A stretch of 64,000 nt of DNA. Source: Bidens hawaiensis (lineage: Eukaryota > Streptophyta > Magnoliopsida > Asterales > Asteraceae). Within the stretch, counting starts at the first letter, position 1. Each line of letters starts with the position of its first letter. A model generated the notes under the pieces. The model was not told where the DNA came from. It saw nothing but the letters and a program-made list of their open reading frames with translations, and ran no database searches. Positions 44,792 to 57,200 of the stretch are shown piece after piece. The stretch covers positions 248,001-312,000 of the forward strand of contig JAIQDT010001104.1 in assembly GCA_021521415.1 (NCBI GenBank), given 5' to 3'. Both the position numbers and the translations under genes were made by a program.

Positions 44792-47434
44792 ATGTCTTCA
44801 ATAAACATTACGGAACTGGTGAAGATGGAAGTGGAAGCGGGCTCAGCTACAAAGGCACCGAAGATGCTTAAAGGAACTGATTTTGTAGCGTGGAAAGATC
44901 GGTTTGAGCGATACGTCAAGTACCAAGATGCTAAAATGTGGGTGTGCATACAAGATGGTTACATTCCACCAACTACTGAGTATGAGGGTCGTGATCAGAT
45001 AAAGAAATACAAAGAGATGGAAGAAGAAGAAAAGAAAATGTATGAGGCTGAAAGCAAAGCTCATGCAGCGATAACAATGGCTCTTCCACAAGAGATTCTA
45101 CACACCTTCAGAAAGTATAAAACTGCTAGAGAGCTTTGGGAAGCACTTGAAAACCGTTTTGAGGGTAATGTGGGGATTCGTGCATCAAAGATTAAACTAC
45201 TTAAAACCCAATTCTCGGTATTCAAGTACTTGAAGAATGAATCACTTGATGATATCATCACTAGATATTATCATCTGATGACCGAACTCAGCAACTATTC
45301 CATTACTTACAAAGAAGATGAGATCGTTGAAAAGCTTCTTGATGCTCTCCCACCGAAATGGGAGATGTACACTGTGTTGATGAGAGAAGACAAAGACTTT
45401 GCCGACTATGACCTGGAAACAGCAGTTAACAAGCTACGAACTTTTGAACTAAACATGGTTCGAAAAGAGACACCAACTGATCAGATTCAGGATCCAGGAA
45501 TGTATGGTGCAAAAGTAAACTCAAGTTCAAGTTCGAAGTCTGAATCGTCTACTTACTACTCTAAGGGAGACTCAGGCGCTAACTCAACACATGAAGGTCA
45601 TGTTTCTCTCAACATGAATGGTGATGTGTGTTTTGTAGCTGGTGGATCAAATGCTTCTAAACCTCAAGCAACCAAGAGTAGTTTTTCCCCAAGTGTTTCA
45701 AACAAAAACTACTCAAAGATGCCCATGAGTGTTAAATCTGTTGAACAGCAGTTTGCTCTCTATGCATCTTTCATTGCTTCGTATGAAAATTATATTCAGG
45801 GTAAGATTGTTGATCCTGCAACATTGGATGAAGACTATGATCGGATCGATGCTGATGATCTGGAAGAAATGGATCTGCAGTGGCAGATGGCGATGATTGT
45901 GAGAAGGGTTAAGAGGTTTATGAAGAAGACAGGTAGGAAGTTTGTTGGTGAAAGACCAGGGTTCGATAAGTCGAAGGTCAGGTGTTACAACTGTCAACAG
46001 AATGGCCATTTTGCGAAGGAGTGCAAAAATGAACGTGTAGAACGTAGCCAAAACAGGTCTACACAACAGAGTGGGGGTGGTAATGAGAATAGAGCCATGA
46101 TTTCCAGACAAGACGGGGAGTATAACTGGAATCTGCATGTTGAAGAAGTGTTCGAACAGGCCAATTTGGCGAACATCGAAACTGCAGATACTGAGAAAGT
46201 GACTGGCGAAAGTGAAGCTTACATGGCATAAGCTCAAAATGAAGCTTACATGGCAGATGTGAAAGACCAGCTCTCTGAGGTAAGTACCAAACTCCCTTGT
46301 ACTAAGTGTGAAAATCTGTCTGAACAATTGACAACTATAACTGATCAGTATGTTAGTTTGGATGCTCAATTTAAAACCTTAAAAGAAGATCATCATTTCA
46401 CTAAAGCTAGAGAAAACAGTTATAAAGTGAAAATAAAAGCTAGTGAGAAAGATATTAGGAGTCTTAAAGCAAATCTAGCTGAAAAAATTAAAGTAATTGA
46501 TCTTAGCTATGAAGTATTAGAAGAGAAAACCAAACTAATAGCTGAAAGGGATAAACAGATAGCTGATCACCAGGTGAAAGTGGTGGAACTAAACAGGAAA
46601 CTTGAGCAATTCAGAAATTCCTCCGCTATACTTGATCACCTCGTTAGTGATCAAGGTTCCCCAGTTAAAAGGGGAGGAATTGGTTATCATGAAGTTCCAC
46701 CACCTTACAATCATAATTACACTTATGATCCTAGTAATCAGAAATCTGTTGATGTTGATTATAGTCAGACAGTTCCGGTTAAGGTAACTATTAAAGATCC
46801 AGAAGTTAGTAAAGGCGAAACGAGTAAGCATGTGTCTAATGTGAAGATTTCTGTTCCTAGTCCTGTCTCATCAAACTCGGATAAGTCATCCGAGTCGAGT
46901 GAGACAAAAGAAAAGGCAGTGTTACCAAAAAGTGGAGCGAAACATAAAACAACTGAAAAGAAATCTCCATTAAACCCGTATGTCCCACCATATGTGAGAC
47001 AAACGGGCAGTAATGCAGCCTCATCATCTAAAACAACTATTGAAAAGAAAGTTGAACACAGGAGTTGTTTCAGATGTAATCAATTAGGACACCTAATTGC
47101 TGATTGCCCTCTGAAGCAGAGATTCAGAGGTATGAGACCTTCAAAAACTGAGAATAGAACTAATCACTATAATGGTAAAAATGAAAACTCTTCAAAGTTC
47201 AAAATTTGGACTAATCCAGGTTTTCAAAGAAATCAACCTCAGTTTTTCCCCGTTAACAACCAAATCATGAGAAATAATTCATTTAATTCTAGAAGGTTTG
47301 GATGGCCTCATAGTCAATCTCCAAGAAGGTATCCTTTTAGGACTTACAGAAATTATTCTGATACTAACTTTGGACAGCCAAGGTACGGGATGTATCGACC
47401 CAAGACCAATAGGTCTTGGGTCCCCAGATTTTAA
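44792..47434 (+). CDS. C2 gag (one internal stop)
   Basis: Capsid/nucleocapsid polyprotein. The start ATG at 44792 (AAAGATGTC) is the first after the leader. The N-terminal UBN2-type gag domain reads LKGTDFVAWKDRFERYVK...RELWEALENRF...LKTQFSVFKYLKNESLDDIITRYYHL. Zinc knuckle CYNCQQNGHFAKEC is at residues 398-411. A TAA at 46229-46231 sits between two near-copies of EAYMA, and the frame continues unchanged from 46250. The second part has a long coiled coil (about 46380-46620), a Pro/Ser-rich region, a second knuckle CFRCNQLGHLIADC (47066-47107) and a basic tail (SRRFGWPHSQSPRRYPFRTY). It ends at TAA 47432-47434. A gag of about 880 codons with two knuckles is large for copia and typical of SIRE-type elements. 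Confidence 0.92.
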
Positions 47435-47455
47435 TCATCTGTTTTAATCGTGCAG
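47432..47455 (+). promoter_or_regulatory. gag-pol junction: stop plus splice-acceptor-like tract
   Basis: AGA TTT TAA is followed in the same frame by a T-rich tract and TGCAG/GA. The C1 counterpart (36395-36425) keeps the TAA and the TGCAG although the bases between differ. Pol could be made by stop readthrough or from a spliced RNA; the sequence alone does not decide. Confidence 0.55.
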
Positions 47456-50400
47456 GAACAGTTGAACAGGGCTGCAAACAATCTATGGGTTGTGGATAGC
47501 GGCTGTTCCCGGCACATGACGGGTAACAAGAGTTTGTTACACGAATGGAAACCTGTTCAGAGAGGAAGAGTGAGTTTCGCTGGAGAGAGTGGTGGAAGGA
47601 TCACAGGAATTGGGACGGTGACTAACGGAAAGATGACGTTAGAGAAAGTAAATTTTGTTGAAGAACTGAAGCACAATCTGCTGAGTGTTTCGCAGATTTG
47701 TGACAAAGACTACACCATGCACTTTACCAAGAATGAAGCGATCGTGCTATATCCTGGTTTCAAGAAACCTGAGGATTGGATAGTTATGAAGGCTCCAAGA
47801 GAAAAGAATACGTATATTATGGACATGAGGTCGACTGAGATGGCCACAGAAGAATCGTGTCTTCTGTCGAAAGCAACTAAATCGGAGTCCGAATTATGGC
47901 ATAGAAGAATGGGGCATATTCATCTTCGGAAAATGAACTACATTGTCAAGAATGGGCTTGTGCTGGGTGTTCCTTTGAAGAATTTCAACTTTGAAGACCA
48001 ATGTTTATCTTGTAAAAAGGGAAAGCAACACAAGAAATCCCATCACACCAAGAAGGTTAATTCAATAGTCAGTACCCTAGACTTACTTCACATGGATTTC
48101 TTTGGTCCCGTGAATGCAAAAAGCCTAGGAGGAACATCTTACTGCTTGGTGATCACTGATGATTTCTCTCGATACTCTTGGGTATATTTCCTGAAGTCAA
48201 AGGATGAAACTGTTCAGATGGTAATAAATTTGATTACCAAAGTTGAGAACATTATGGGAAAAAGAGTTAAATACATCAGGAATGACAATGGGACTGAGTT
48301 CAAGAACTATCAGATGGAGCTCTTCTGCTTACAGAAAGGAATCGAATACCAGTACAGCGCTCCGTATACTCCGCAACAAAATGGAGTGGCTGAGAGGAAA
48401 AACAGAACGTTAATTGAAGGAGCCAGAACCATGCTGGCTGATTCGAAACTTCCTGTGGTGTTCTGGGCTGAAGCTGTTGCAACAGCCTGTTATATCCTTA
48501 ATCGAGTGTTAACCGTTAAAAGATTAAATAAAACATGTTATGAACTTATGCATGGGAGAAAGCCCAACTTGAGTGGTCTTGAACCATTCGGGTCCCCGTG
48601 TTCGATATTAAAGACAAATTCTAAATTTGGTGAAGTTGTCGACGAATGAATTTTAGTCGGATATGTTGTTGGGACTCCCAACAGACGAGTCTTTAATACA
48701 TCGACCAGCAAGGTTGAGGTGGTGTGTAACACTGATATCACAAGTTACAAATCACCAAAACCAAGCACGGGACCCGCTGGGGTTTTCGACTATGATAGAC
48801 TTTTCAAATCTTTTAACATACCTTACTTGGATTGTGCAGAAGTAGATGAAAGAATTGCTTCGAAGATGATTTATGATGAGGAAGACAATTATGTGCAACG
48901 ACCGAAGTATGATGAATGTCATCCTTCCTCGTCAATTGCTGTCGACACCCCTGCTGCCTCTACAGAAGAGGAATTCTTCAATCCGTTTCACTCTCAACAA
49001 CAATCACCCACTGATGAGCTATCTTCGAATCTGGAAGACAATCTGCAAGTCAGTGCGGTTCCGACTACGAGAGTTCACAAAAATCATCCATTGGAGAATG
49101 TGATAGGTGATCTGTCCGACGGTGTACAAACAAGACAAAGCTTGAATGAGCACACCTGTGTTTATACAAGCATTAAATATTCAGGCATAATCAACGAATG
49201 CTTGTACACCTGCTTCATCAGCCAGATTGAACCAAAGAACTATCAAATGGCTCTCAAGGACAACTCGTGGGTCGAAGCCATGCAAGAAGAATTAGCCCAG
49301 TTTAAGAAGATGGAGGTATGGAACTTGGTTGCAAAACCAAAGAATGTGCATGCGATTGGCACAAAATGGGTCTTCAAATGCAAGAGAGATGAGAAAGGGA
49401 TTATTATCTGGAACAAGGCGAGGCTGGTTGTAAAAGGTTTTAATCAGCAAGAGGGGATTGATTACAATGAGGTGTTTGCTCCTGTGGCAAGATTGGAAGC
49501 CATTCAATTGTTTTTGGCATTTGCTGCACATAAGGAGATGAAGGTATTTCAGTTAGATGTGAAGAGTGCGTTCCTAAACGGTAAAGTCGATGAGGTCGTG
49601 TACGTTGAGCAACCACCGGGTTTTCCTGACCCAGACTTTCCTGATCACGTATACAAGCTAAGTAAAGCACTGTATGGGCTACATCAGGCCCCTCGTGCCT
49701 GGTATTCAACACTATCCGACTACTTGCTTGAGAATGAGTTTGAACGGGGAAAGATTGATAGCACTTTGTTTTTCAAGAGAAAAGGGAGCGACTTTCTACT
49801 GGTGCAAGTCTACGTGGACGACATCATCTTTGCTGCATCAAAAGTCACCATGTGTCAGTAGTTTGAGGCCGTCATGAAGAAGAGATTTGAAATGAGTGCT
49901 ATGGGTGAACTAACTTTCTTTTTAGGACTGCAGGTTGATCAGAAGAAAGATGGGATGTTCATTCATCAGACTAAGTATGTCCATGATGTTCTCAAACGCT
50001 TCAAGATGGAGGACAGCACTCCATACGATACTCCAGTCTGCGTCAACCATAAATTGGGTGCTGATTCAGACAACGATGCAGACGTGGACCCAACCCAATA
50101 TCGGGCAATAATAGGTTCTTTAATGTACTTAACTGCTTCTAGACCTGATATTATGTTTGCAGTTTGTCTTTGTGCACGCTTTCAGGCAAACCCGAAGGAA
50201 TCTCACTTGAAGGGTGCGAAGAGGATATTGCGCTATCTCAAAGGCAAACCTAAGCTGGGGTTGTGGTACACGAGAGGAGGAGACTTGGAGTTGGTCGCCT
50301 ACACAGATTCTGATTATGGAGGATGCAATCAGAGTCGGAAGTCAACGACAGGTGGATGTCAGTTTCTTGGAGGCAGATTAGTGTCATGGCAATGCAAGAA

Positions 50401-50758
50401 GCAGACCTCAGTCGCCATTTCAACCTGTGAAGCAGAATACATGGCAGCATCAAACTGCTGCTCCCAGGTTCTTTGGATTCAACAACAGCTGCGCGATTAT
50501 GGTCTGAATTTCACTCATACTCCTATTTGCATTGATAATACTGCTGCTATCTCAGTAACTAACAATCCCGTAAAACATAGTAAAACTAAACATATTGACA
50601 TTCGTCATCATTTTATACGGGATTGTGCTGAGAAGAAACTGATTATGCTCGAAAAGGTTGATACGTTAGATAATTTAGCTGACTTGTTTACTAAAGCGTT
50701 TGACAAAAATCGTTTTCAAAACCTTGTTGAGCTGAATGGGATGATCAATCCCGAGTAA
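47450..50758 (+). CDS. C2 pol polyprotein (two nonsense codons)
   Basis: Same frame as gag. Protease: [16 protein letters not shown] (about 47486), DSG at the active site. Integrase: [10 protein letters not shown]...CLSCKKGKQ zinc region (about 47895-48030), [20 protein letters not shown] and [25 protein letters not shown] at 48647-48649 replaces a codon read as Gly in C1 (DEGILVGY). Reverse transcriptase: [37 protein letters not shown] and [16 protein letters not shown] at 49859-49861 replaces a Glu codon of C1. RNase [52 protein letters not shown] and ADLFTKAFD. Stop at 50756-50758. Apart from the two stops there is no frameshift in 3.3 kb. Confidence 0.95.
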
Positions 50759-52842
50759 CCGTGTTTTGTGACTTTGCTTAAAAAAAAAAAAAAAACACCC
50801 ACGTCACTATCGCTTAGAATTATGTCGGTTGCCTCAGTTTGAAGGACATATCTTCGGATATGTTTGGTCCTCATTTCTACTTGTAGAATATGAGGATAGC
50901 CATTAACCAGATGACTGAAAGTGACCGGGGCGGTTTATGATGTGTTTTTATTCTTTCGCTGAAAATTAGTCGATCATACTTAGTTAGAAGGACACATACT
51001 TGTATGTGGTCGGTCCAGCTGATCCATTGGATCTTCAGGATAGCCGTTTACCTGAAATCTTCAATTTGATCGGGGCGATTGAAGTTAAAATTTTTTCCGG
51101 GAGATGAAATTATTTTTCAAGTCTACTACTTCGTAAGAAGTTCCTTTACCATGTTTAACAGAAAATTGATCCAACCTTGGAAAGTGATACATATACTGAT
51201 TCTGTGTGCTTAACTAGTGAAGTTATTAGGCCTAAAAGACTTTAGAACAGTCATTGTATGTCATGGTAGCTTTTTATGGTGCGTAAAAGTATAAGTGATA
51301 CTAACTAAATCTACTCGATTTTACGTGGAAACTTCTTAAGAGTTGTGCATGTCTCCATATATACCTTTCCAAATGATAGGCAGAAAAGCGATTACCCAGT
51401 CATACATGAGCCCGTGAGTGTTCTGATTCCCGTGAAGATAGTGTGTCAAGAAACTGCAGTGATCCAGATTCGGGAGTTGCAGTTGTTTACTACTCTGAAG
51501 TTTGTGTAAATGCTTAAAAAAAAAAAATTTGTGAGTTATTGAGATATTCTAGAGTTCATAAATTAATACTTCTCAATCATGATGTAAGAAAGAAAACGGG
51601 AAGAAGAGTCTGAAGATCGAAGAGGAATTACTATTTAATCATACACTACGGGTCGAGGTCAATTCGGGGTGACTTGGGGAAAGCCAAATACGCTTTGAGA
51701 ATAGATAGGAGGCATCATAATCTCTGAGTTGTTGCCCATTTAAATTTTGAGCTTAATTGAACCTAACCCGTATCACAGAAACAATGAAAACCATTCTAAG
51801 TTATTTACCTGCTTACAACCTGTTTCTTTATGTCATAATACGGCTGAACACGGATCTGTGTGACAGTCACGTAGTTAGTATGATTCCTGTTCGGATCTTT
51901 TCTAAAACATGGTAGTCCCTATCGAGACTGAAATTTGATCCCGTGTACTTTATTTTTAAAATTTTTCTACTTATGTAGTTGTATGATTTTATACCTGGTT
52001 ACTTGGTCTTGATCGTATCATTTAACGCTTTGAAGGTTGTTTTAAAACTTAATTGCAAATTGTTCAAATTATGGGGTTGGTTTTGAAATATTTTAATATC
52101 AGCGAAGTTGTGCATAACTTCGCCTGCAATAGGCGAAGTTATCCATAACTTCGCCTGAATAAATCTGACCCTATATAAAGAAGAGTAAAGGTCAAACTGT
52201 TCATTAATTTCAAAAACCCAGCGAACTTATCCTACGTAACCCTAAGCGAACTTAGCCATCGATCATTCTGTGTTCATTCTTTCTCGTTTTCAACTCCGAT
52301 TAAAGGTGTGTAGTGTCGATTCATCGATTATTCGTTGACAATTGATGTTTTTCAGAGGTCGTTTCGACTTGATTCTCGACCTCGTGTTTCGAAACCTTAA
52401 ACACCCGATTTCAAACTTGTTATTACGTGGTCGTAATCTACTTGAACGTCTAAAACTTCATACAATCATGTGTAACGGAGTCCTCAATCTTCAAATTCAT
52501 CATCTACACGTCCAATTGAAACCTTAACTGTTGCCGATTCGTATTCGGCGAAGTTACAGTTTAGGCGAAGTTATCCGTAACTTCGCCTGAGGTTTAACTT
52601 CGCCTGATAATTAATTTTGAAACAGTTTATGATGCGATGTTGTGGTTAGGCGAAGTTAAACTTTGCCTGGACCTTTTTACTTAACAGTTAACAGACGAAG
52701 TTCAAGTTGAGGCGAAGTTGTTCCCAACTTCGCCCCACCTCTAACTTCGCCTATACAGAATAAATCACAACTTCGCTCATGGTAACAGGCGAACTTGTGA
52801 TTTGCTTTGACGTTTATCTAACTTAGTCTGTTTGATGCAGAT
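50759..52842 (+). other. C2 pol-ORF3 spacer with paired hairpins and motif arrays
   Basis: 50759-52020 aligns with C1 39726-41000. Hairpins: CATATC-TTCG-GATATG (50847-50862) and CACATA-CTTG-TATGTG (50993-51008), each inside one of two related units of about 165 bp. From about 52090 to 52800 there are repeated GCGAAGTT/AACTTCGCC units (dense at 52100-52160 and 52540-52800). The segment ends in CTGTTTGATGCAG (52828-52840), a good splice-acceptor form, two bases before the ORF3 ATG. Confidence 0.75.
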
Positions 52843-55800
52843 ATGGCTGCTGTAGGTGGTGCACGCGGTGATAACGGTGGTGATAACCAAAGACAGTTCT
52901 TCCCGGGTCATAACATGTACATAACATTAGACCCGGAGGCGAGCGGAGTTGATGATTTCCGCGAAATCATCACATTCTTACTACGCTCGCGTATATTCCA
53001 CGCGATTACGACAACACTGCCAATATCCTTACCAAACATTGAGGATTTTTGGCAGACTGTGGAATATGACTGTAGGGTCGAGCCCCCGGTGATGCGAGCA
53101 ACAGTCAACAATCACATTGTTCAGTTCTCATCTGAACAGATCCGGGTGGCTTTACGATTTGGAGATGAGACGAGGGATGACCCGACAGATTTTGTGGCTC
53201 CTTTCCGTGATGGAGCGTTTCTGAGGATGGGATACTCTGGTCCCTGGGAGATACTCAGAGAAGGAAGGGGTTTTTACTTGACCAGTGGCGCTTTCTCATG
53301 CATGTCATGATTGTATGCATGTCAGGGAGAAAGGCGGGCACTGATGGCATGGGCGCGACCATGCAGTCGGCGATGACTGCTCTGACTTATAATAAGCGTT
53401 ACAGCTTTAGTCAGATGGTCTTCTACGAGATTGATCGACAAAGAAGAGCGGTGGCGCGTGAGAGATTTATCATGTATCCAAGATTCCTCCAAATGATCTT
53501 GAATCATGTTGCTCCAACGCTACCTCAGTGCCGCCCGATCAGATACGTTGAAAGTGTGAGCAAAAGGATCTTCGCCCAATGCAGATCCTCCAGTGCGAGG
53601 AGCAAACCTGAGCTCCGTCCTCGGCATACTCCACTATTTGGGTACTTGATCAACCCGGAGTATGTGCCTGCTCGTGGGGACGAGTTTCGGGACCCGGCAC
53701 CACAACAGGCAGGAGCACCTCAAACTTTACCTGCTGCTCCTGTTGTGTCACCGGAGGAGAACGTAGACCTTGACGCAGAGTTTGGCGGTCAAGGATTCTT
53801 TGACATGGAGAGGGTGGACCCTGAAGAGAATGTGCAAGTCTCAGTTGAGAGGGTGTCGAGTGTGAATGTCACTAGGGCAGCTACAACGGTAGCTGACTCT
53901 GATTCTGAAGATGAGTTGGCCGAAGCGAGACGAATTTTGGTAACTCAAGAACGAACTCATGGGAAAAGAAAGAGAACTGATGATGACAGCGAGTCAGACT
54001 ATGAAGAAGAGGTACATCAGTTGATTCGGAGATCAAGAAGGGAACGGGCAGGTGCAGGATCAGGAGCTGGTGAGAGCTCGAGGGTGGTACGTTTCACCCC
54101 ACCCGCACTGTCCGGTATGACAATGGTCCCTTCATCATTACAGGTTACAAGGTCAAGCGCCACGGATGTTCCCGCGGTGGCTACCTCATCTGCCTTTGGC
54201 CTCCCACCCACTACATTCTAACTATCGTCTCCGGAGATTGTATCGTTGCCACCATCCAACTCTTACTCCAACGGAGGTCGTGGCACGATTTATTGAGTCG
54301 ACGGTTGTGGCCACTGCAGGGTTATCGGTGACGATACCACCTGCGGTTACGTCTATGCCTACTTCTGAGGTCCCGGTTACATCGGAAATCCCTCCTCAGT
54401 ACACTTAAGATATATCACATCTAAGGTTTGATTTCGATGCAACCTTATCAGACTCTTAACGAATAGCAGCACTTGAACGGGTCGTGGCAGAACAGTCAAG
54501 GATTAATCTTATCCAGACCCAGGCTATTCAACACCTAGTTGCTGAGAATCAGATGCAGTCGTCCCTGCTGGTAGAACATGGTAAAATCATAGATGCTTTG
54601 AAGGAGTTCTTGGCATCTCAGGGGGAGACGAGCTGTAAAGGCGATGAGTTGAGGACGAAGAAGCGCAATGATAGAGACGATGATCCCAATGCATCGAAAG
54701 GTGCAGGTGGAGAGTTGCCAAGAACTGATCAAGATCTTGGGACTTCCACAACTCAGGGGGAGTCAACAAGTTGCAGCTAGTGGTGATGATGTGGTGGTAG
54801 TGGACGTTGAGGAGATGGATGATGAGTATATAGGTGATGATGATATATTACCGGTGGATGAGATAAAGAAGATTGGTGCAGAGATAGTGATTGATAATGA
54901 TATTGAAGAGGGAGAGATTGTAGAAGAGAATGTGGAGCATGAGATACCAGAAGTTGATAAGCCAGATATGGGTAAAGAGATTGGAAATGATGAGACGGAA
55001 TGGGAAGAGCAGCCAAGATGGAAAGAAGGCTATGCTCAGTGGTTCGTAAAAACGAAGAAACCGGCGGTCCCTACTATGTTTAAGAAGAGTTACAACATTA
55101 GAGGCTATGCTGAAGCGAGAAAGAGGATTATATGCTGGATATATGATGAGCAGTTGAGGCTCTTTATGATTAAGAGATATGATGGTGTTCAGTACTTCAA
55201 AAGGCTGCTAAGATCGTTGAATACATTGCCTGAGTGTGAAGTGAAAGACTTAGCCAGATTGGGATTGATAAATCGATGTGATGATAATATGGCTAAAGTC
55301 ATCGGGAAGATAGTATGGAAGGAGAGTATAAAGGAAAAGAAGTTCGAGCTGTTGAAACCACAAAAGGGAAAACTTATCGAAGATAAAGATAGAGGGTTGA
55401 GAGCAGATGGCAAGCCTTGGATGATTATGAAGTATAAGCCGATCCGGTGTTTGAAAGAAGTGCAGATGAAACAAATGCCCAAGGATGTGCTCAAAGACCT
55501 GAAGTGGTGGTATGTAGATTGTGAGACAGCTGAAGCAGTAATGGAAGACGAAGATGAACAAGAGCTACTGAGAGTCTATGATCCGATGCATCTAGTGAAC
55601 TTGTCGCAAGCTGATCTGCAGGTGCTGAATGAGAAGAAGATATTTTATATTCTGCTTGGAAAGACGAAGCGAAGAAATATCAGAAAATTGTATCAGTTTG
55701 TGTACGTGAAGGAGTTCATGCTTAAAGATGAAGATACAAGATTGTTGAAGATTACAAGACACGTGTTTGAAGATAAAGATATGAAGCTACTGCCAATGGG

Positions 55801-55861
55801 GAGTCTGTTGGTACATGATGTCAGTAGTTCAGTGTCAAGTGTCTGTAATCGAGTTTGTTAG
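52843..55861 (+). pseudogene. C2 ORF3, extra 3' ORF of unknown function (frame-broken)
   Basis: Lies where SIRE/Maximus-type elements carry their 'envelope-like' ORF, but I see no signal peptide or membrane segment, so I do not call it env. The start is MAAVGGARGDNGGDNQRQFF at 52843. A single-base shift near 53280 moves the frame (…FLMHVMIVCMSGRK) to 53298-54221, which includes VFYEIDRQRRAVARERFIMYPRF and an acidic/basic region (TDDDSESDYEEE, RRSRRERAG). Further breaks follow near 54230-54410. 54484-54780 has a probable helical segment (RVVAEQSRINLIQTQAIQHL). 54780-55680 carries an acidic run (VVVDVEEMDDEYIGDDDILP) and the domain conserved in C1 (WEEQPRWKEGYAQWFVKTKK...WWYVDCETAEAVMEDEDEQE). 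An intact form would be about 950 residues. Confidence 0.75.
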
Positions 55862-56217
55862 ATTTGTGTTTTTGTATGTAAGCGAAGTTAGCTCACAAGT
55901 TCGCTGATATAGGCGAACTTGTGAACTAAGCGAAGTTAGGGACAACTTCGCCTGAACATGCCAGGCGAAGTTGTCGCCTTTATAATCAGCTAGGTTACGG
56001 CAATATTGAAAACAATCAGTTATTCGAGTTTACGAGTCAGAGAGTTTGTGTAATCAGTGATCATTGTATCACGTGTTTCCGGTTGCAATACAACGTGTTT
56101 GTGTTTATTGTAACGAATGTTTAATCGTATCGTCTTCTACACTCGTAACGTCTTACGTATGGATTCCGCACCTAAGTAGAATGAGATATCTCGTGTAGAT
56201 CCGGCTGGGAACCTACA
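55806..56217 (+). repeat. C2 3' LTR
   Basis: Seven differences from the 5' LTR by eye (for example GATACAGG/GATATAGG, GTCTCC/GTCGCC, GTAGGG/GTATGG), same length. Taking a commonly used plant LTR substitution rate, this would mean well under a million years, but the rate is an assumption. Confidence 0.95.
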
Positions 56218-57200
56218 GATTGGAGTTTTCGTTTGTATGGCCAGGTGTACACGATTATTGTGAGACCGAAAGTGTTGTTCCGACAACGAGTGAAACTTGG
56301 TATCTCTTGGTCTTATGTGTGAACAAATACGGGTCAACTCTGGATATGGAGTTGAAGTTGCGAATGAGATATTGATTGAAACTGGATATTGACACATGTT
56401 TGGTTATTTGGGTGTTTTTGGGCCAAGAAATGATTATTGTTCGAGGTTGACCAACTGAAGAAAGTCAGATTTTTTGGGTTTTCGTCATTATTGGATCGTG
56501 GTCAAAGCTTATTATTTATGTTATTTTCAAGGCGTTCGAGAATTGGATCCTGAAAACGTGGGATACGAGCATCCGAGATGCTTATTTATTAAGGTGAAAA
56601 TTTTTGAAACAAGTTGAATTTAATCAGGAATTAATTTTTTTTAAGTTCTGATCATCATCCCTGGTGATTGAAGATGCTTCGGATTTATTAATGGTCATGT
56701 GTGTTAGATTCTGTAAAGGTGGTTTTGTGATGAAACTGATCATTTGATGTTGAGTAGTTGAAGATTGAACCTTATCTTACTATGTAATTCCGACTAGTTG
56801 GGTGAAGTTGTGGAGGGAGCACAACTTCACGTGCTGGTGAAGTTAGGAACAACTTCATGTGTTGGTTGAGATGATCGATTAGGCACGGGAATACAGGTCA
56901 AATATCTCGATCGATATAGTTCAGAGGAGCTTACACTGAAGGGGAGATCTGATATGGAAGACGCCGGGTGATTGGTAGATTTGTGGAGCTACAAGACAGT
57001 TTCAGACACGGCTGGTTGAAGACAGGATGGATGTTGCATGTATATGTGAAGTTCAAGTTTAAAGATCATAGTGCATTCGAGTCCTACCAGAAGAAGAAAA
57101 CAGAAGATCATTAGTTAAGGGGGGTGTTTGTTGGTGCATGTTTTATAACAGATGATCTTTTGTGTTTGTTAGAATTGAGAGCAACAGTCAAAGGGGAGTC
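56218..57200 (+). other. N2 interior, right part
   Basis: Aligns with the N1 interior (34357-35232): GGAGTTTTCGT, GGCCAGGTGTACACG, AGGTTGACCAACTGAAGAAAG, ATTTTCAAGGCGTTCGAGAA. Ends with CAAAGGGGAGTC. No ORF. Confidence 0.85.

Larger units (their letters stand above)
43869..56217 (+). mobile_element. Complete Maximus/SIRE-like Ty1-copia element C2
   Basis: 12.35 kb, with LTRs 43869-44280 and 55806-56217 (412 bp each), target duplication GATTG (43864-43868 and 56218-56222), primer-binding site TTGGTATCAAAGC (44282-44294) and purine tract CAATGGGGAGTC (55794-55805). By eye the LTRs differ at 7 of 412 positions, so it is young. The order gag - protease - integrase - RT - RNase H is Ty1-copia. 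The large gag with coiled coil and two zinc knuckles, plus an extra ORF between pol and the 3' LTR, places it with SIRE/Maximus-type elements. Three nonsense codons in gag-pol and frame breaks in ORF3 mean this copy could not move by itself. Confidence 0.95.

Noticed and set aside
45713..46369. 218-codon minus-strand ORF
   Set aside because: Antisense shadow of C2 gag; no domain, and it spans the gag stop and knuckle coding.
52843..55861. Calling ORF3 a retroviral-type envelope
   Set aside because: Position fits envelope-like ORFs of SIRE elements, but no signal peptide, transmembrane helix or fusion motif can be seen.
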